Shown here: piece after piece, positions 5,378 to 7,815 of the stretch | Numbering within the stretch: position 1 is the first letter of the stretch | How the letters are laid out: the number at the start of each line of letters is the position of its first letter | DNA from: Bacteroidota bacterium | GTDB taxonomy: Bacteria; Bacteroidota; Ignavibacteria; Ignavibacteriales; Ignavibacteriaceae | NCBI GenBank assembly: GCA_024278655.1 | Contig: JAJRSV010000265.1 | Span: forward strand, 1 to 7,815 | Length of the DNA: 7,815 bases | Direction: 5' to 3' | Notes under the pieces: generated by a model | The model's input: the letters and a program-made list of their open reading frames with translations, nothing else | Databases searched by the model: none | Told to the model about the DNA's origin: nothing | Program-made: the position numbers and the translations under genes

Positions 5378-7003
5378 TTACTTTATTAAAACCATAGGTT
5401 TGGTTTTGGTAATTCCATTCGCACTTACCCTGTAAAAGTATATTCCGCTCGGAAGTTTCGTTCCGTCAAAGTCAACCCGATAATTACCCGGAGTTTGTTC
5501 TTCGCTGACTAACGTTTTTAACTCTGTTCCTTTTATATCATAAACTTTCATAACCACAAAACTTCTTCTGTTCAATGAATATTCGATTACAGTAGAAGGA
5601 TTAAACGGGTTTGGGTAGTTCTGTTTAAGTTGAAATGATGTTGGAATATTATCGCTGTTATCTTCTTCAACATTAACTGCGGAATACTCAACCGGAGCAG
5701 TCCATATCTGGTATATGCCGGTCGAGTTATCCATCCACACGGGAATAATTTTAGTACCGGTCGAAGTCAAATCGATATTGTCTCCCATATAGCCCTGCCC
5801 GAGTCCGCCAATCGGTACTGGTTTGAAATTATGATCACTTATCTCAAACTCAACCCAACTGTCGCCCCCATCAATTGAGCGTGCAAGGAACACACCCGAT
5901 GAATCGGAAGTAGTGTTTCTGTCGTCGTAAAAAATTATATCAACTGCTCCGAACTTATCTACATGAACGGCAGGGAAGAACTGTATCTTTCCGTTGTTCA
6001 ACGGATCCTGGTTAACCCGTATTCCCGAAGACCATGTAACTCCGTCATCGGTAGAGCGGTAAAGAATTATATCAGGATCGGTGCCGGCAGGAGCAAGATT
6101 CTTCTGACCCGTAACAATGTATATCCATCCGTTTCTCGGTCCGCCTGTTGTATCAATAGCAATCGAAGGTAAACCGTTAACTCTAATGTTTCCTTTTTCC
6201 GTAAGGAGTCCGGTAATGCCGTTAACCGTTAAGGCATTTTCTGTAACAGTCCAGTTAGCACCGCCGTCTTCCGACTTAGCAAAGCCGATAATGGTTTCTC
6301 TGAAAGGTGACACATTCGTTAATCCTGCCCAGCAGATATAAACCTTTCCGTTAAGCCCCATTGTAATGTCGCCTCCGGCGCTTCGTTGAACCGGATTGTT
6401 AACCTGCATCGGAGTATTCCAGTTTAAGCCGCCGTCGTCGGTAAAGGTTGACCATACGGAAAAGGGATTAGAGAACTTAACCCAAATAGCGTATGTTCTT
6501 CCGAAGTACGGGCTGCCGGGTGTTACATCGGTTGTTAACGTTGCACGTTCGAGGTCATCGGTGGAAATATTTTTTTGGAACGACCAGCTTACTCCCATAT
6601 CGGTTGAACGGTGTGAGTATAAACCCGGAAACCCTGCCGTGCCTTTTCTTGTGAGTACAAATGTTCCGTTTATATCAATTGCTATTCCCGGATCGCCGTA
6701 ATGGAATGTAATCGGCTCGCCGGTGCATGTATCGTTTCCGCGCCACGATTCACCGCCGTTCGTAGAAACATATATTCCTTCGCTCACAAAAAACGGGATG
6801 AATGTTAAGGTGTTTGCAGATGCGAATAAAACATCCTCGTCAAGAGGACTTTTAACAATAAAAACCTCGGTTTGATTTACATCGCTCGGATAGACTCTGA
6901 AGTTGTTTCCGATAATCAAAGAGTTATCTGCCTGTGGAAAAGCAGTGATGATTATTGCGATGGAAAGTAATATTGTTTTAGTAGATGCTTTTATGGATAT
7001 CAT
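5378..7003 (-). CDS. T9SS-secreted Asp-box (sialidase-like BNR) protein
   Basis: This is a 541-residue protein read right to left. The N-terminal signal peptide is about 1-24 (hydrophobic ILLSIAIIITAFPQ). Six Asp-box turns of the form S/T-x-D/N-x-G-x-x-W follow: STNGGESW (80-87), STDMGVSW (133-140), TDDGGLNW (188-195), SEDGGANW (244-251), STDDGVTW (317-324) and SIDGGDSW (376-383). This predicts a six-bladed sialidase-type beta-propeller. I cannot assign the catalytic Arg triad, Tyr and Asp of true sialidases, so glycosidase activity is unproven. The tail from 458 is a type A T9SS sorting domain with QNYPNPFNPST (461-471), VYDIKGTEL, SGIYFYRVSANG and a final VLIK. No SD precedes the ATG. It follows the TonB-dependent receptor gene by 61 bp on the same strand and may be co-transcribed with it, suggesting a shared surface substrate. 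Confidence 0.85.
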   Translation of the reverse strand: MISIKASTKTILLSIAIIITAFPQADNSLIIGNNFRVYPSDVNQTEVFIVKSPLDEDVLFASANTLTFIPFFVSEGIYVSTNGGESWRGNDTCTGEPITFHYGDPGIAIDINGTFVLTRKGTAGFPGLYSHRSTDMGVSWSFQKNISTDDLERATLTTDVTPGSPYFGRTYAIWVKFSNPFSVWSTFTDDGGLNWNTPMQVNNPVQRSAGGDITMGLNGKVYICWAGLTNVSPFRETIIGFAKSEDGGANWTVTENALTVNGITGLLTEKGNIRVNGLPSIAIDTTGGPRNGWIYIVTGQKNLAPAGTDPDIILYRSTDDGVTWSSGIRVNQDPLNNGKIQFFPAVHVDKFGAVDIIFYDDRNTTSDSSGVFLARSIDGGDSWVEFEISDHNFKPVPIGGLGQGYMGDNIDLTSTGTKIIPVWMDNSTGIYQIWTAPVEYSAVNVEEDNSDNIPTSFQLKQNYPNPFNPSTVIEYSLNRRSFVVMKVYDIKGTELKTLVSEEQTPGNYRVDFDGTKLPSGIYFYRVSANGITKTKPMVLIK

Positions 7004-7064
7004 AATAATTTTTTAAATCTGATTAAAATTGAACGAGTTGTATTTTGAATATAATTAAGCGCTC

Positions 7065-7815
7065 TTAAAAAGAATAACCTATATTTAGTGAGCCGAAATA
7101 GTTTCTCGGTTCTCCGGGTTCGTAGAACCTACCGCTTGCCGAATTGGTGTTTGTAAAACCTACGTAAAGCAAATTGGTAATGTTATTAACTCCGCCTGAA
7201 ATTAAAAGGTTGAACTTTCCGAAAACCATATCGAATCCGAGAACGGAATTCAGCAGGTTATAAGCATCGGTTTTATCGCTGTTTGCATCATCAACCCAAA
7301 GTCCGCTTACACCCATATAACTCACCTTAAAAAATCCCGTGATAGTGCTGTAGATAGGAAAGGAGTATGACAACGCCGTATAAATATTATGTTCGGGAAC
7401 GCTGGGAGCGTAGTTTCCTGCAAAGTCCTTTTCCACTTCAACTATGTTTCCAACCGAATCGAAGAGCACGGTTTTGGTTAGATAACTATCGTAAATGAAA
7501 TCGGAATAAGTGTATGAAAAGTCGAGCTTAAGCCCTTTGTAAATTTTAACGGAGGTTCCGAGTTCCAGTCCCTGCCTTGTTGTTTTAGCAGCGTTCCTGA
7601 AAAACACATCACCGAAAAGTTCGAAGGGAACAATTTCGTTATCGATTTTTATATTGAAGTAGGTTGCTTCGAAAATCATATCGTAAAAGAGATCGGAGTC
7701 GAATGAAATCAGGTTGCCTTTAATGCCTATTTCGAAGCTGCGCGATTTCTGTGCTTCGAGATCAGGGTTGTAAAGCTCGGCAGGATCGAAACTATCGAGT
7801 TCGTTCTTTGCCGGG
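7065..7815 (-). CDS. TonB-dependent receptor, C-terminal beta-barrel part (5' end outside window)
   Basis: The frame is open from the right edge to a TAA at 7065-7067, giving the last 249 residues. An ATG at 7679 is internal. Near the edge, ELYNPDLEAQKSRSFEIGIKG is split over strands: NPDL followed by KSRSFEIG is the hallmark of the late barrel of TonB-dependent receptors. Repeated amphipathic strands follow (GLELGTSVKIYKGLKLDFSY; YTALSYSFP; FKVSYMG; NLLISGGVNNITN), with RFYEPGEPRNYFGSL and a C-terminal aromatic, GYSF, the usual outer-membrane barrel signal. NNITNLLY matches the VxNLFN-like penultimate motif of the family. These receptors import siderophores, vitamins, metals or glycans using TonB energy. 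The plug domain and substrate are out of view. Just past the stop is a weak 5-bp hairpin (TTAAG-CGCT-CTTAA, 7055-7068), unlikely to stop all read-through into the Asp-box gene. Confidence 0.88.
   Translation of the reverse strand, partial: PAKNELDSFDPAELYNPDLEAQKSRSFEIGIKGNLISFDSDLFYDMIFEATYFNIKIDNEIVPFELFGDVFFRNAAKTTRQGLELGTSVKIYKGLKLDFSYTYSDFIYDSYLTKTVLFDSVGNIVEVEKDFAGNYAPSVPEHNIYTALSYSFPIYSTITGFFKVSYMGVSGLWVDDANSDKTDAYNLLNSVLGFDMVFGKFNLLISGGVNNITNLLYVGFTNTNSASGRFYEPGEPRNYFGSLNIGYSF

Noticed and set aside
5963..6701. Three plus-strand frames inside the Asp-box gene
   Set aside because: They are antisense shadows of a well-supported minus-strand gene.

Overview
The window most likely comes from the Bacteroidota/Chlorobi branch, and best fits an Ignavibacteria-like organism. 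Two large secreted proteins end in the type IX secretion (T9SS) sorting tail containing QNYPNPFNPST, a wording common in that group. A TonB-dependent receptor lies beside one of them, and one promoter matches the Bacteroidota pattern TTTG-N19-TAnnTTTG exactly. The DNA is moderately AT-rich, and Shine-Dalgarno (SD) sequences are present at some genes and absent at others.

Layout. Bases 1-300 are the 3' end of a GIY-YIG nuclease gene that enters from the left edge. Bases 540-1677 encode two TetR-family repressors whose genes overlap by 8 bp. They are followed, after a strong promoter match, by an SRPBCC-fold gene (1760-2172) that is broken by one missing base. The DNA around the SRPBCC start carries a nested inverted repeat that covers the -7 box, SD and start codon; I regard this as the most interesting feature of the window. 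Bases 2173-2481 hold no intact gene: there are two hairpins built from copies of ACCGCTGC and a short, apparently frameshifted minus-strand coding remnant. Two short plus-strand genes follow, a BsuPI-like lipoprotein (2482-2952) and a hotdog-fold thioesterase (3111-3617). Bases 3711-5030 encode a T9SS-secreted, BNR/YCF48-like repeat protein. A 347-base gap holds a possible 33-residue membrane protein (5193-5294). On the minus strand, read right to left, come the C-terminal barrel of a TonB-dependent receptor (7815-7065, cut by the right edge) and a T9SS-secreted Asp-box/sialidase-like protein (7003-5378).

How they may work together. The TetR pair probably controls itself and the SRPBCC gene. 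The receptor and the sialidase-like protein are 61 bp apart on one strand and may form a unit for surface binding or processing of a substrate that cannot be identified here. The remaining genes look like unlinked single units. I see no RNA genes, CRISPR array or intact insertion sequence. I do not see clear evidence for a wholly new system; the regulatory DNA at 1694-1771 is the part most worth testing.
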